A stretch of 64,000 nt of DNA from Pseudomonadota bacterium (GCA_039193195.1 JBCCWS010000016.1:1-64000), one strand, 5' to 3'. Counted from the first letter of the stretch, positions 1-10,246 are shown. A program made the numbers and translations. The notes: generated by a model not told the origin, from the letters alone.

Positions 1-126
1 GACCCCAACACTCGGAAAACGCCGGCCTCAACCCTGAGAACGCCTCACAGGCACTCGCTCAGCTGCGGTCAACGCCCTACGATCTCATCTCAGGGGCTCA
101 ACGCCACACCTCATGAATAAAGCAGG

Positions 127-291
127 CTAGTGTCCTGAGTTGGAAGTTCGTTGATGAATTCACACGCGAGTTTTTGTGCCTGAGCGCGGCGCGAGGACGA
201 GCGTGGCAGGTCCCACGGGAGGAGGAGCAACGTGTTCAGGGGCGAAAAGGTGCCGCGAATTCATCAACGAACTTCTAACTCAGGACACTAG
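127..291. mobile_element. MITE with IS630-type ends
   Basis: A 165-bp element is bounded by inverted repeats at 127-161 and 257-291 that match at 34 of 35 positions. Each end is a CTAG, consistent with the TA target duplication of IS630/Tc1-mariner elements. There is no coding capacity between the arms. The first 24 bases of the arm match the left end of the decayed IS630 copy at 30986-31009 with one or two differences, so this is a non-autonomous element probably mobilised by that transposase family. Its right end overlaps the stop codon of the adjacent leftward gene. Confidence 0.88.
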
Positions 292-2087
292 GCACTTTGA
301 TCGACCGCACCCTTGCAGCTAGCGTTCGCGTAGCGCGCCCTGCGCGCATGAATGCCTGCCGTGATGCGGGGATCGTCCACCCCTTGCAGGAACATCTCGT
401 CGATCGTCTCGTTCAGGCGCCGCAGGCCCTCACCGCATTCGCCGAGCTCGATCAACACCGCCCCGTACACGCTATTGGCTCTGTAGCGCAGCCAGTCCGG
501 GGCATCCCCGCGCTGCTCCAGTACGGCCATGGCCTGGCGCACCTGCGCATGAGCCGCTTCGGGCTGGCGCGCGCTGATCAGCGCATCCGATAAGTTGAGT
601 CTGAGGGTACTCAGACCGAGCACATTGCTCGCGTCCTTCGCTCGCACGTGTTCGATCACCTCGGCATAGAGCGCCGCCGCCGCGGCTGAATCCCCTGCGC
701 TCTCCAGCGATCCGGCTAACTCCACCCGGGCGTGAATAAGCTGCGAATTCGCATCTGGGTAGTGCTGCTCGAGTAGGCTCACGATCCGCGCGTACACACG
801 ACTGGCAGCGTCGTGGTCGCCGCGCTTCGAGAGCAGCAAGGCGCGTTGGGTGAGCACGGGCGCCAGGCGCCGATCTCCCTCGCCGTACAGGCGTTGCGCG
901 CTGGCGAGCAGGGAGGCGAGCAGCGCCTCGGCTCGCACGTATTCGCCACGGGCGGTAGCGACCCGGGCCGTCGCGGTTTGCAAGGAGAGCACAAATGCCT
1001 CATCGCGCGCGGATTCGCTCGTCGCCAGACTCAGTGACTGCTCGTACAACGCTGCCGCTCGGCTGAGGTCGTTGCCGAACTCCATCAAGCCACCGTGGAT
1101 ACTCAGGATTTCCGCCCGCTGCCGATCGTCGATACGCCTGTTGCGAAGCCACTGCGCAGCCTCGATGAGCATAGCTCGCGAATCGTTGATGCCCTGGCCG
1201 ACCATGCTGGTCACCCGCGCCAGTCCCGTGAGCGCTTGCGCCATCGTCAGCGGATCCGGTGTTGGAAGCGATGCTCGCTGTAAGCTCAAGCTCTGTTCGA
1301 ACGCGCCGCCAGCCCCCTCCCAATCTCGCAGGCACATCAGTGCTTCCCCGATCGCGAAGAGCTGGCGACTCTTCACATGCGGCGCCAAGCTGGGGTCGTC
1401 CCACACCTCCTGGCGCCGCCGCGCGAGCGCTGACACGCCCCCGTCGGGCTCCTCTGCAGTCGCGCGAAGGGCCTCCATGAAGATGGACGCTGACCGGTCG
1501 TCGGTGGTGTCGCGCGTCGCTAGCTCGCGACGATCACCCTGCAGAGCTTGACCGATCGCCAGCAGAGCCAGCACGCAGGTCAAGGCCGCCCTCATCACAG
1601 GCGCGCCGCGCCACCCGGACAAACGCCATCCATGCGGCCTCGGCACGGTCGCCGCCCCGGGCACATCGCTAGCCGCCACACCGACGGCGGTGATGATGGA
1701 CGCCACGGCGTCGGCACCTTCTATCGGCTCGAGAAGCGGCGGCTGCATGAGGCAGTAGCCTTGGCCGCGAACGGTTCGAATGTAGCTAGGGTGCTTGCTC
1801 GAACAGCCCAGGGCGCGGCGAATGCTGCCGATGTGGTGGGAGAGCGCAGCGCGATCGCGATGCCCCTCCTGCGCCAGGCAGAGAATCTCGTGCATCCGTG
1901 CTCGCGACACCACCTGTCCGAAGTGTTCGGCTAGCTCGACGAGCGCCGCGATTTGACGCTTCGAAAGTTCGGTGTGCGTGCCATCGGCGGCTACTACGCG
2001 TAGGAGGGCCGGTTCTATCCAGCACTCACCAATAGCGAACGAATGATGTGCGAGTGCATCGCGCGCCGACCGCTGCTGCCTTACCAT
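288..2087 (-). CDS. CadC-like winged-helix regulator with membrane segment and TPR domain
   Basis: This 599-residue protein has an OmpR/PhoB-type DNA-binding domain at its N-terminus (about residues 15-115, with the family-typical IRTVRGQGYCL ending). A single membrane-spanning stretch follows around residues 163-180 (MRAALTCVLALLAIGQAL). The remaining ~400 residues form alanine-rich helical repeats that look like tetratricopeptide repeats. This is the CadC/ToxR-like arrangement: DNA binding in the cytoplasm and a sensing domain across the membrane. The ATG at 2087 has a GGAG about 10 bases upstream. It is divergent from the methyltransferase at 2243, a possible target. The last codon is followed by a TAG supplied by the CTAG end of the MITE, so the original C-terminus may have been longer. 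The ligand is unknown. Confidence 0.85.
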   Translation of the reverse strand: MVRQQRSARDALAHHSFAIGECWIEPALLRVVAADGTHTELSKRQIAALVELAEHFGQVVSRARMHEILCLAQEGHRDRAALSHHIGSIRRALGCSSKHPSYIRTVRGQGYCLMQPPLLEPIEGADAVASIITAVGVAASDVPGAATVPRPHGWRLSGWRGAPVMRAALTCVLALLAIGQALQGDRRELATRDTTDDRSASIFMEALRATAEEPDGGVSALARRRQEVWDDPSLAPHVKSRQLFAIGEALMCLRDWEGAGGAFEQSLSLQRASLPTPDPLTMAQALTGLARVTSMVGQGINDSRAMLIEAAQWLRNRRIDDRQRAEILSIHGGLMEFGNDLSRAAALYEQSLSLATSESARDEAFVLSLQTATARVATARGEYVRAEALLASLLASAQRLYGEGDRRLAPVLTQRALLLSKRGDHDAASRVYARIVSLLEQHYPDANSQLIHARVELAGSLESAGDSAAAAALYAEVIEHVRAKDASNVLGLSTLRLNLSDALISARQPEAAHAQVRQAMAVLEQRGDAPDWLRYRANSVYGAVLIELGECGEGLRRLNETIDEMFLQGVDDPRITAGIHARRARYANASCKGAVDQSA

Positions 2088-2242
2088 GCCTTAGCTCCAG
2101 TGCGTCTCAATCGACGATACCGCACAACTCAACGTGCGCTCAAAGTATCTAAGCCTCTTGCTAGGCATCGGTTGAGCTGAAGTTGAGAAGTTGCTGAAAA
2201 GGGTGGAGTGCATATTGCTGAGGGCCTTCCGCCAGCTCTAGC

Positions 2243-3454
2243 GTGTGGAGGGTTGTCGCCTTGCAACCGGAAGTTGTGCGCTTGGATACCAGTCCCCTGC
2301 AGCTGGCCACGCCAGCATGGTCAGCGCCGTCACCATCCTGTGCAACCCCTGACGAGGCGGTGGCGGCCCTGCACCAGTACGTCGCCAACGGCGACACCGC
2401 AAAAGCGCTCGCCGTGGCTGATCAGGCGGTGCGCACATGGCCGGCCCACGTTCCCCTGTTGCTCGCGGCGGCAAACCTCGCGAAACGCGTGGGGCGCAGC
2501 GTCGCGGCCTACCACCTGTTGCAAGCCGCGGAGCGCTCGGGCAGCGCGCAGGCGGCGACGGAACGTCGCATCCTCGTCAACCAGTGCGCCCCGCACTGGC
2601 ACTTTCGAATGATGAACGACGAGGTCCGCAACCAGGCCTACGATCGCGCCCTGCTCCACTACGTCAACGACGACTCGATCGTGCTCGACATCGGCTGTGG
2701 CGCAGGGCTGCTGTCGATGATGGCGGCCCGAGCCGGTGCTCGCCACGTTTACGCTTGCGAAGTGTCCGAACTGATGGCCGACCAGGCCCGGGCCATCATG
2801 CGCAACAATGGCTTCGCCGAGCGCATCACCGTGATCAATCGCCTGTCGAACCACCTGAAGGTCGGACGAGAGCTGCCAGAGAAGGCTGACATCGTCGTGG
2901 CCGAAGTGTTCGATACGGGGCTTCTCGGCGAGAACGCCCTGCGCACCTTCGACCACGCGCGGGAGCACCTGCTCAAACCCGACGGTCGCATCCTGCCACT
3001 GAGCGCATCGGTGCAAGCGGTGCTGCTGGAGAGTGAGCTGCTGCGCAAGGAGGCCGTGACCACGCGTTGCTGCGGATTCGACGTCACCTCCCTCAACGCA
3101 CTTGCGCCACCCTACGTACAGGCCCGCCTAAGCGCATTCCCACATCACGTGCTCAGCGAACCACTCACGGTGGGGCACTATGGATTCCAGCGTTCGATCG
3201 ACGCCAACGACTCCCGCCTCGTCGAGTTCGAGGCCACGCGCGCAGGCACCTGCCATGGCGTCGCCTTCTGGTTCACGCTGGATTTCGGCCAGGGGATCAC
3301 GATGTCCACGGGGCCGGAGAACCGGTGGAACTGCTGGATGCAGGCGGTATCCGCGTTCGAGTCACCGGTCAGAGTACAGGCGGCGGAACGAGTGCGGGTA
3401 CGCTACGCCGAACTGAGCAATCAGCTCCTGCAGTTTTCACCCGCATCGTCTTGA
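2243..3454 (+). CDS. PRMT7-like protein arginine N-methyltransferase
   Basis: A 403-residue SAM-dependent methyltransferase. Residues 40-110 are helical and TPR-like. Motif I is VLDIGCGAGLLS (about 147-158), followed by the acidic ribose-binding E173. The segment VAEVFDTGLLGE carries two glutamates nine residues apart (E221 and E230), the PRMT double-E loop in its PRMT7/9 form. The motif NCWMQAV near the C-terminus resembles the PRMT THW loop. These features point to methylation of protein arginine rather than a small molecule. The start is a GTG at 2243; another in-frame GTG at 2276 is possible. Bacterial PRMTs are uncommon and the substrate cannot be inferred. The gene is divergent from the CadC-like regulator. 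Confidence 0.75.
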   Translation: MWRVVALQPEVVRLDTSPLQLATPAWSAPSPSCATPDEAVAALHQYVANGDTAKALAVADQAVRTWPAHVPLLLAAANLAKRVGRSVAAYHLLQAAERSGSAQAATERRILVNQCAPHWHFRMMNDEVRNQAYDRALLHYVNDDSIVLDIGCGAGLLSMMAARAGARHVYACEVSELMADQARAIMRNNGFAERITVINRLSNHLKVGRELPEKADIVVAEVFDTGLLGENALRTFDHAREHLLKPDGRILPLSASVQAVLLESELLRKEAVTTRCCGFDVTSLNALAPPYVQARLSAFPHHVLSEPLTVGHYGFQRSIDANDSRLVEFEATRAGTCHGVAFWFTLDFGQGITMSTGPENRWNCWMQAVSAFESPVRVQAAERVRVRYAELSNQLLQFSPASS

Positions 3455-3503
3455 GCCGCGAAGGGCACTTCTCCGCGTGCTGAGGATAGGCTCGGCGAGT
3501 GAC

Positions 3504-5063
3504 TTAGCGTAGCGCCGGCAAGCAAGCAGCCAGCGCCTCGATACGGAGCAACGCACCCTCGCGCACGAGTTCGCCCACCGCGCCGATATCACCCGCAAGG
3601 TACCTATCCTCTTCCAGCCGAGCGGAACGGCTGCGCACGCAAGCCACCACCTCGCGCAGGGAATCGCTGGTGAGCACGGGGGCACGGAACTCTACCCCTT
3701 GGGCCCCTAGCATTAGTTCCACAGCGATGATATTCGCTAGGTTTTCGTTCATGCGCTGCAGGCGGCGTGCCGCATGGCAGGCCATGGACACATGATCTTC
3801 CTGATTTGCGCTGGTCGGTGTCGAGTCGACGCCGCAGGGGTTCGCCAAATGGCGGTTCTCCGCCATCAGCGCGGCGCAAGTCACCTCGGCGATCATGAAC
3901 CCTGAGTTCAGGCCCGGCGCGGGCGTGAGGAATGCGGGCAGTCCAAAGCTCTGCGCGGGATCTACGGTGATTGCGATCCGGCGCTCCGTGATCGCCCCGA
4001 TCTCGGCGATCGCGAGCGCGACCTGATCGGCCGCCAGTGCCACCGGCTCCGCGTGGAAGTTACCGCCAGAAATGATGCGATCTTCCTCGACCACTACGAT
4101 CGGGTTGTCGGTGACCGCGTTCGCCTCGACTTCCAGGGTCTGCGCCACCTGGCGCAGCTGATCCATCGCCGCCCCCATTACCTGCGGCTGGCACCGAATG
4201 CTGTAGGGGTCCTGCACGCGGTCGTCTTCTTCGCGGTGCGACTCGCGAATGGCCGACCCGGCGAGCAGAGCACGCAGGCACTGCGCCGCATCGGCCTGTC
4301 CCCGCAGGCCGCGCAGGGCTTGGATCGTCGGGTGAAACGGGGACGTGGAGGCCATCAGCGCGTCCGTGACCAGGGCTCCGGAGATCAACGCCGTCTGCGC
4401 CAGATGCCATGCATCGAACAGTCCTGCCAGCGCCAGAGCCGTGGATACTTGGGTGCCGTTAATCAGCCCAAGGCCCTCCTTAGGCCCGAGGACCAGGGGC
4501 GAGAGGCCCACGGACGCCAGGGCCGCGGCGCCCGCCATGCGCTCGCCGTCCACCCACGCCTCTCCCTCGCCGATCATCACCGCCGCCAGGTGCGCCAACG
4601 GCGCCAGATCGCCAGACGCCCCCACTGAGCCCTGAGCGGGGATCACCGGCAGAAGATCTCGACGCAGGAAGGCCTCCAGCATCTCGAGCATTGCCCAGCG
4701 CACACCCGAGGCGCCGCGGCCGAGAGAGATGAGCTTGAGCGCGACGATCAGGCGCACCACGGGCGCTGACATCGCCTCGCCGACGCCGCAGCAGTGGGAC
4801 AGCACCAGGTTTCGCTGCAGCTCGGCGGTCTGCTCCGCGGGAATACGCACGCTGGCCAGCTTGCCGAAGCCGGTGTTGACGCCGTACACGGGCGTGCTGG
4901 CCGTAGCGGCGCGCTGCACGATCTCGTGCGCGGCCTCGACGGCGGGGCGGGCACGCTGATCGAGGCCTCGCACGACCGCAGGCTCGCGGTAGATACGCTC
5001 CATCTGGGGCAGGGTCGTCTCGCCCGGCTTCAGCACGATCGCGTTGAGTGCGGTGGAAGACAT
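3504..5063 (-). CDS. hutH: histidine ammonia-lyase
   Basis: Histidine ammonia-lyase, 519 residues, the usual length. It removes ammonia from L-histidine to give urocanate, the first step of histidine degradation. The segment [14 protein letters not shown] (about 145-158) contains the Ala-Ser-Gly triplet (149-151) that cyclises to the MIO electrophile. The N-terminal VYGVNTGFG and the [11 protein letters not shown] and NFHAEP motifs are typical of the family. It follows hutF by 14 bases on the same strand, so the two are almost certainly one operon. The promoter would lie in the hutF-hutI divergent region, which carries a HutC-type operator. Confidence 0.97.
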   Translation of the reverse strand: MSSTALNAIVLKPGETTLPQMERIYREPAVVRGLDQRARPAVEAAHEIVQRAATASTPVYGVNTGFGKLASVRIPAEQTAELQRNLVLSHCCGVGEAMSAPVVRLIVALKLISLGRGASGVRWAMLEMLEAFLRRDLLPVIPAQGSVGASGDLAPLAHLAAVMIGEGEAWVDGERMAGAAALASVGLSPLVLGPKEGLGLINGTQVSTALALAGLFDAWHLAQTALISGALVTDALMASTSPFHPTIQALRGLRGQADAAQCLRALLAGSAIRESHREEDDRVQDPYSIRCQPQVMGAAMDQLRQVAQTLEVEANAVTDNPIVVVEEDRIISGGNFHAEPVALAADQVALAIAEIGAITERRIAITVDPAQSFGLPAFLTPAPGLNSGFMIAEVTCAALMAENRHLANPCGVDSTPTSANQEDHVSMACHAARRLQRMNENLANIIAVELMLGAQGVEFRAPVLTSDSLREVVACVRSRSARLEEDRYLAGDIGAVGELVREGALLRIEALAACLPALR

Positions 5064-5077
5064 CGGCGCGTTCTACC

Positions 5078-6466
5078 TTACGTCGTTGCAAGCTCGGCCA
5101 TCACCGAGCGAAAGCGATCGGCAATTGGCTCCTCATCAGCATGGCGACCAGCGCTTACGACCTGGCGACCACCTACCCAAACGTCCATCACGAGCGAGTC
5201 ATTGCCCGAAAACAACCAGCGATCCAGCCAGAGATCGCCGCGAGCGCCGGCCAGTCGCGGATGATCCCCGTCCAGGGCGACGAAATCGCCACGCATCCCA
5301 GGCGCGATCGCGCCGGCCAGGCGACCGCACGCCGCGCTGCCATCGCGTGCCGCCTGGCCGTACAGCGCCGCGCCCGTACTGCTGCCCTCCTGCGCCATCA
5401 CATTGCGCGCCTGCAGGCGCAGGCGTTGCCCGTACTCGAGCCAACGCAGCTCCTCCACGGGATCGACGCAGATGTTGCTGTCCGAGCCGATGCCCCAGCG
5501 GCCGCCGGCCCCCTGGTAGGTGGGCGCGTCGAACATCCCGTCACCGAGGTTGGCCTCAGTCGTGGGGCACAGGCCCACGCGCGCGCCGGCGGCCGCCAGC
5601 GCTTCGCTCTCGGACTTGATCATGTGGGTGGCGTGGATCAGGCACCACTGCCGATCGACGGGATACCGCTCTAGCAACCACTGCACGGGCCGTTCGCCGC
5701 ACCAATCCACACACGCGCGAACCTCGGCCTGCTGCTCGGCAATGTGCACGTGCACGGGCCCATCACCGAGCGCTTGGCGCGCCTCCAGCATACGGGTCAG
5801 CAGTGCGGGAGACACCGCCCGTAGGGAATGTGGCGCTAGCCCAAAGTGGGCGTCGGCATCGTGGATCAGCGCCCGGCGAGTCTGTTCGACCAGCACCAGG
5901 TAGTCGTCCAAGCTGTTGACAAAGCGCGCTTGCGCGCCGCTTGTCGGGGCTTCGGCGAACCCGCCGTAGCAATAGAGCACCGGTAGGGCGCAGAAGGCGA
6001 TGCCGGCGGCGCGGGCCGCGCGATAGCAGCGCAGCGTCATCTCCGCGCGTTGGGCGTAGGGCTGACCGTCGCCAGCGTGGTGCACGTATTGAAACTCCGC
6101 CACGCACGTGTAGCCGGCCTTCAGCATCTCCACGTAGAGCTGGGCAGCGATCGCTTCCAGCTGCGGCGGGGTCAGGCGCCCGAGGTAGCGGTACATCGCC
6201 TCACGCCAGGTCCAGAAGCTGTCCTCTGCGGCGCGGTCCCCTTGCGCGCGCTCGGCCATGCCGGCCATGGCGCGCTGATGGGCGTGGGAGTGGAGGTTGG
6301 CGATGCCGGGCAACAGCACGTCCACCGACCAGGTGGCCTGGGCCTCGCCCGGGGCTTGCCCGGTGGTCACCTCGGTGATCGCGCCGGCATCGTCGAGCCT
6401 CACCGACACGGCGCAAGCCCAACCGTCGGGTAGGAGTGCTTCGCCCGCCCAGATCGTCTTCGCCAC
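5078..6466 (-). CDS. hutF: formimidoylglutamate deiminase
   Basis: An amidohydrolase-superfamily enzyme that converts N-formimidoyl-L-glutamate to N-formyl-L-glutamate and ammonia. It shows the metal-binding NLHSHAHQRAMAG segment, the SFWTWREAMYR stretch typical of HutF, later histidines in FGLAPHSLRAVSP and HVHIAEQ, and the GIGSDSNICVDPVEELR segment. The GTG at 6466 is preferred (462 residues, close to family length) because AAGGG lies just upstream. Longer frames to 6574 would run through the operator and into hutI. It is the first gene of the leftward hutF-hutH unit. HutF implies the five-step hut pathway finishing with HutG, which is not in this window. Confidence 0.93.
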   Translation of the reverse strand: MAKTIWAGEALLPDGWACAVSVRLDDAGAITEVTTGQAPGEAQATWSVDVLLPGIANLHSHAHQRAMAGMAERAQGDRAAEDSFWTWREAMYRYLGRLTPPQLEAIAAQLYVEMLKAGYTCVAEFQYVHHAGDGQPYAQRAEMTLRCYRAARAAGIAFCALPVLYCYGGFAEAPTSGAQARFVNSLDDYLVLVEQTRRALIHDADAHFGLAPHSLRAVSPALLTRMLEARQALGDGPVHVHIAEQQAEVRACVDWCGERPVQWLLERYPVDRQWCLIHATHMIKSESEALAAAGARVGLCPTTEANLGDGMFDAPTYQGAGGRWGIGSDSNICVDPVEELRWLEYGQRLRLQARNVMAQEGSSTGAALYGQAARDGSAACGRLAGAIAPGMRGDFVALDGDHPRLAGARGDLWLDRWLFSGNDSLVMDVWVGGRQVVSAGRHADEEPIADRFRSVMAELATT

Positions 6467-6517
6467 GATGCCCTTCAACGTACGTTGCCCAGATTGCGAG
6501 ATGAGCGTACAGTAAGT

Positions 6518-6533
6518 TGTATATACATGTACA
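6518..6533. promoter_or_regulatory. HutC-type operator
   Basis: The perfect palindrome TGTATATACA (6518-6527) is followed at once by the palindrome TGTACA (6528-6533). It sits between the divergent hutF and hutI starts. HutC, a GntR/HutC-family repressor released by urocanate, is known to bind sites of the form TGTATATACA, and hutC is encoded 1.2 kb away. The site ends 12 bases before the hutI ATG, so occupancy should block both directions. Binding itself is inferred. Confidence 0.72.
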
Positions 6534-6545
6534 GCCCACGTGCGG

Positions 6546-7766
6546 ATGCCCACTCTGTTACTCACAAACGCCACCTTGGCGTGCTTAGATACAGCCGATG
6601 GCTACGGCCTCGCCGCGCGTGGGGCACTGCTGATCGAGGATGAGCGGATTGCCTGGGTAGGCGCCTCAGACGGCGCCCCATCTGCGGATGAGATCCTCGA
6701 CTGCGAGGGGCGCCTGCTCAGCCCCGGACTGATCGACTGCCACACACATCTGGTGTACGCCGGCGATCGCACGCGCGAGTTCGAAATGCGCCTCGAGGGC
6801 GCGAGTTACGAGGCGATCGCCCGCGCTGGCGGCGGCATCGCCTCCACCGTGGCCGCTACCCGTGCAGCGAGCACCGATGAGCTCATCGCCCAGTCCCTAC
6901 CGCGCCTAAGGGCACTGATAGGCGAAGGCGTGACCACCGTCGAGATCAAGTCGGGCTACGGCCTCGATCGGGAAACCGAGCTACGCATACTGGAGGTGGC
7001 GGGACGCCTCGGCGAGCGCGCCGGCGTGCGCGTGCAGCGCACCCTACTCGCCGCCCACGCTGTGCCCCAGGAGTACCGCGGTCACCCGGACGCCTACATC
7101 GACTGGGTCGCGGGCGACCTGTTGCCCGAGGTCTTGGCTGCAGGACTTGCCGACGCCGTCGATATCTTCATCGAAGGCATCGGGTTCAACACAGAGCAAG
7201 CCGAACGCCTCTTCAACGCCGCCGCCCACCTCGGCGTAGCGGTCAAGGCGCACGCCGAGCAGCTGAGTGACCAGGGCGGTGCGCGGCTTGCCGCAAGGTA
7301 TCAGGCGCTGTCTGTCGATCACCTCGAGTACCTAACGGAAGAGGACGTCGCTACACTCGGCCCTGGGGGCCCCGTCGCCGTACTTCTGCCCGGCGCCTTC
7401 CTCACCCTTGGCGAAACCCGTCGCCCCCCGATCGACGCCCTGCGTCGCCACGGCGTGCCCATGGCCGTGGCGACCGATGCCAACCCAGGCTCGTCACCGA
7501 TCTTCTCCCTGCTCGACGCCATGCACCTCGCCTGCGCTCTGTTCCGCATCACCCCCGCAGAGGCCCTGCGCGGGGTGACGGTCAACGCCGCCAAAGCGCT
7601 TGGGCTAGAGCAGGAGGTCGGCGTGCTGTGCGCTGGTCACCGCGCCGACCTCGTCCTGTGGCAGGTGACTGATCCCGCTGCCCTCAGCTACGGGCTTGGG
7701 ATGAATCCCGTCGACGGCATCGTGCAGAGCGGGCGGTGGCGTCAGCGGCCGCGGAAGGCCGCGTAA
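6546..7766 (+). CDS. hutI: imidazolonepropionase
   Basis: A metal-dependent amidohydrolase that opens 4-imidazolone-5-propanoate to N-formimidoyl-L-glutamate. The DCHTHLVYAGDR motif supplies the first metal histidines. VEIKSGYGLD, the KAHAEQLS segment, the SVDHLEY segment and ATDANPGSSP are all characteristic of HutI. The ATG at 6546 gives 406 residues, the usual length; a GTG two codons upstream (6540) is an alternative. No good ribosome-binding site is visible because the operator lies immediately upstream. It heads the rightward hutI-hutC-hutU unit, with three bases separating its stop from hutC. Confidence 0.96.
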   Translation: MPTLLLTNATLACLDTADGYGLAARGALLIEDERIAWVGASDGAPSADEILDCEGRLLSPGLIDCHTHLVYAGDRTREFEMRLEGASYEAIARAGGGIASTVAATRAASTDELIAQSLPRLRALIGEGVTTVEIKSGYGLDRETELRILEVAGRLGERAGVRVQRTLLAAHAVPQEYRGHPDAYIDWVAGDLLPEVLAAGLADAVDIFIEGIGFNTEQAERLFNAAAHLGVAVKAHAEQLSDQGGARLAARYQALSVDHLEYLTEEDVATLGPGGPVAVLLPGAFLTLGETRRPPIDALRRHGVPMAVATDANPGSSPIFSLLDAMHLACALFRITPAEALRGVTVNAAKALGLEQEVGVLCAGHRADLVLWQVTDPAALSYGLGMNPVDGIVQSGRWRQRPRKAA

Positions 7767-7769
7767 GCC

Positions 7770-8552
7770 ATGCATCCCGCGCAAGATCTCCTCCGCGCCG
7801 TCGACAAGAACGCGCCCGCCCCGATCTACCGACAGATCAAAGTGGCGATCGAGGACAAGATCCGCAACGGCGCGTGGCGCGCCGGTGGCAAGCTGCCGTC
7901 GGAGAACGAACTCGTGCTGCACTTGGGCGTTAGCCGCATGACCGTCAATCGGGCCCTGCGCGAACTTGCCCTGGAGGGGTTGGTCACCCGCGTACACGGC
8001 GTCGGGTCCTTCGTCGCGGACGTGCCCCGCCACGCCAGCCTGATCGAACTGCGCGACATTGCCCATGAAAGCGCGGACCGAGGCCACGCTCACAGCACGC
8101 GCGTCGTGGCATTGGGTGAGCGGATCGCCTCGGCAGAAGTCGCCCAGCAACTCGAACTCAGCGCCGACGCCTCGCCTGAGTTGCACTATCTGGAGGCCGT
8201 GCACTTTCAAGATGGGTTGCCCATTCAGCACGAGGCGCGCTACGTAAACCCAGCCCTCGCCCCGGGGATGCTGGAGCAGGACTTCACGCGGATCACCAGC
8301 ACCGCCTGGCTGCTGGCCGGTGGCCAGCCCGATGAGATGGAGCACGTGGTAAGCGCCACCCAAGGCACGCCTGCCCTGCGTGAGGCTCTCGGTCTCGCCC
8401 CCGAACACGCGCTGCTTCAGCTTTCCCGTCGTACCTGGCGCGCGGGGCAGGTGGTGACTTGGGTCACCCTCACCTACCCCGGCGATCGCTACCAGCTCGC
8501 CGCTCGCTACGCGACCAATACCTTCCGCAAGATCGAGGAGTCTCCCCAATGA
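7770..8552 (+). CDS. hutC: histidine-utilisation repressor, GntR/HutC family
   Basis: This 260-residue regulator has an N-terminal winged helix (about residues 15-80: [46 protein letters not shown], then the wing [10 protein letters not shown]). A C-terminal UTRA ligand-binding domain follows, with [21 protein letters not shown] near the end. In known systems HutC represses hut genes until urocanate binds. The gene lies between hutI and hutU and its TGA overlaps the hutU ATG as ATGA, so the repressor is co-expressed with its targets. The likely operator is at 6518-6533. Confidence 0.95.
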   Translation: MHPAQDLLRAVDKNAPAPIYRQIKVAIEDKIRNGAWRAGGKLPSENELVLHLGVSRMTVNRALRELALEGLVTRVHGVGSFVADVPRHASLIELRDIAHESADRGHAHSTRVVALGERIASAEVAQQLELSADASPELHYLEAVHFQDGLPIQHEARYVNPALAPGMLEQDFTRITSTAWLLAGGQPDEMEHVVSATQGTPALREALGLAPEHALLQLSRRTWRAGQVVTWVTLTYPGDRYQLAARYATNTFRKIEESPQ

Positions 8553-10246
8553 GCACCGGTGCCCATCCCTCAAGCAGTGCCCAACACCCGGCCCGCGTGG
8601 TGCGCGCTCCCCGCGGCAGCGAACTGACCTGCCGAAGCTGGCTCACGGAAGCGCCCTATCGCATGCTGCAGAACAATCTGGACCCACAAGTGGCGGAGAA
8701 CCCGGACGAGCTCATCGTCTACGGCGGTATCGGGCGGGCGGCGCGCAACTGGGAGAGCTTCGATCACATCCTCGAGTGCCTGCGCAATCTCGCGGATGAC
8801 GAGAGCCTATTGATTCAATCAGGTAAACCGGTCGGGGTCTTCCGTACGCATGCGGACGCCCCACGGGTGCTCATCGCCAACTCCAACCTGGTGCCCCAAT
8901 GGGCGAACTGGGAGCACTTCCAGGAGCTCGATCGCAAGGGCCTCGCCATGTACGGGCAGATGACCGCTGGCTCCTGGATCTACATCGGCAGCCAGGGCAT
9001 CGTGCAGGGCACCTATGAGACCTTCGTCGAGGCCGGTCGCCAGCACTTCGGCGGCGACACGCGAGGGCGTTGGATCCTCACCTGCGGCTTGGGCGGTATG
9101 GGCGGCGCGCAGCCCCTCGCCGCCACCATGGCCGGCTATAGCATGCTGTGCATCGAGTGCGATGAATCCCGTATCGACTTCCGCCTGCGCACGGGCTACC
9201 TGGACCGCCGCGCCGGCTCCGTCGACGAGGCCCTCCAGCTGATCGACCAAGCTCGCGCCAGGGGTGAGCCCGTCTCCGTGGGCCTCGCCGGCAACGGCGC
9301 CGAGCTCTTGCCGGAGCTGGTCGATCGCGGCGTGAAGCCGGACCTGGTGACCGATCAGACCTCGGCCCACGACCCCGTGAACGGCTACTTGCCCGCGGGG
9401 TGGAGCATGGCCCAGTGGCAACAGATGCGTCGCGAGCAGCCGGAGACCGTCGCTCGCGAGGCGCGTCGCTCGATGGCCGTGCACGTGCGCGCCCTCCTCG
9501 CCTTCCACGACCAAGGCATCCATACCGTTGACTATGGCAACAACATTCGCCAACAGGCCTTCGACGAGGGCGTGCACAGCGCCTTCGACTTCCCGGGCTT
9601 CGTCCCCGCCTACATCCGCCCCCTGTTCTGTCGGGGTGTCGGGCCGTTCCGCTGGGTGGCCCTATCCGGTGATCCCGAGGACATCTACCGCACGGATGAG
9701 AAGGTGAAGGAGCTGATCCCCGACGATCCGCACCTCCATCGCTGGCTGGACATGGCCCGCAAGCGCATCCAGTTCCAGGGCCTACCGGCGCGCATCTGCT
9801 GGGTAGGCCTCGGCGATCGCGATCGCCTCGGCCTCGCCTTCAACGAGATGGTACGCAAGGGCGAGCTCAAGGCGCCGGTGGTGATCGGCCGCGACCACCT
9901 GGACTCGGGGTCCGTGGCAAGCCCGAACCGTGAGACCGAGGCCATGCTCGACGGCTCCGACGCCGTGTCCGACTGGCCCCTACTCAACCTGATGCTCAGC
10001 ACCGCCAGCGGCGCCACCTGGGTGTCCCTGCACCACGGCGGCGGCGTCGGCATGGGCTACTCGCAACACGCGGGCCTGGTCATCTGCTGCGATGGTACGG
10101 AGGCCGCGGACGAGCGCCTGCGCCGCGTACTGTGGAACGATCCTGCCTCGGGTGTGATGCGTCACGCCGATGCGGGCTACGACATTGCCAAACGTTGCGC
10201 ACGCGAGCACGACTTGAAATTGGGCGCGATCGACCTGACGTCCTGA
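8549..10246 (+). CDS. hutU: urocanate hydratase
   Basis: Urocanate hydratase (urocanase) converts urocanate to 4-imidazolone-5-propanoate using tightly bound NAD. The 565-residue product from the ATG at 8549 matches family length. Recognisable segments are [37 protein letters not shown], the glycine-rich [22 protein letters not shown] and [18 protein letters not shown]. The start overlaps the hutC stop (ATGA), showing translational coupling. A longer frame starting at 8459 inside hutC lacks family similarity. Confidence 0.97.
   Translation: MSTGAHPSSSAQHPARVVRAPRGSELTCRSWLTEAPYRMLQNNLDPQVAENPDELIVYGGIGRAARNWESFDHILECLRNLADDESLLIQSGKPVGVFRTHADAPRVLIANSNLVPQWANWEHFQELDRKGLAMYGQMTAGSWIYIGSQGIVQGTYETFVEAGRQHFGGDTRGRWILTCGLGGMGGAQPLAATMAGYSMLCIECDESRIDFRLRTGYLDRRAGSVDEALQLIDQARARGEPVSVGLAGNGAELLPELVDRGVKPDLVTDQTSAHDPVNGYLPAGWSMAQWQQMRREQPETVAREARRSMAVHVRALLAFHDQGIHTVDYGNNIRQQAFDEGVHSAFDFPGFVPAYIRPLFCRGVGPFRWVALSGDPEDIYRTDEKVKELIPDDPHLHRWLDMARKRIQFQGLPARICWVGLGDRDRLGLAFNEMVRKGELKAPVVIGRDHLDSGSVASPNRETEAMLDGSDAVSDWPLLNLMLSTASGATWVSLHHGGGVGMGYSQHAGLVICCDGTEAADERLRRVLWNDPASGVMRHADAGYDIAKRCAREHDLKLGAIDLTS

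Noticed and set aside
7605-8573. 322-codon minus-strand frame opposite hutC
   Set aside because: Antisense shadow of hutC and the end of hutI, both well supported; no domain in the product.
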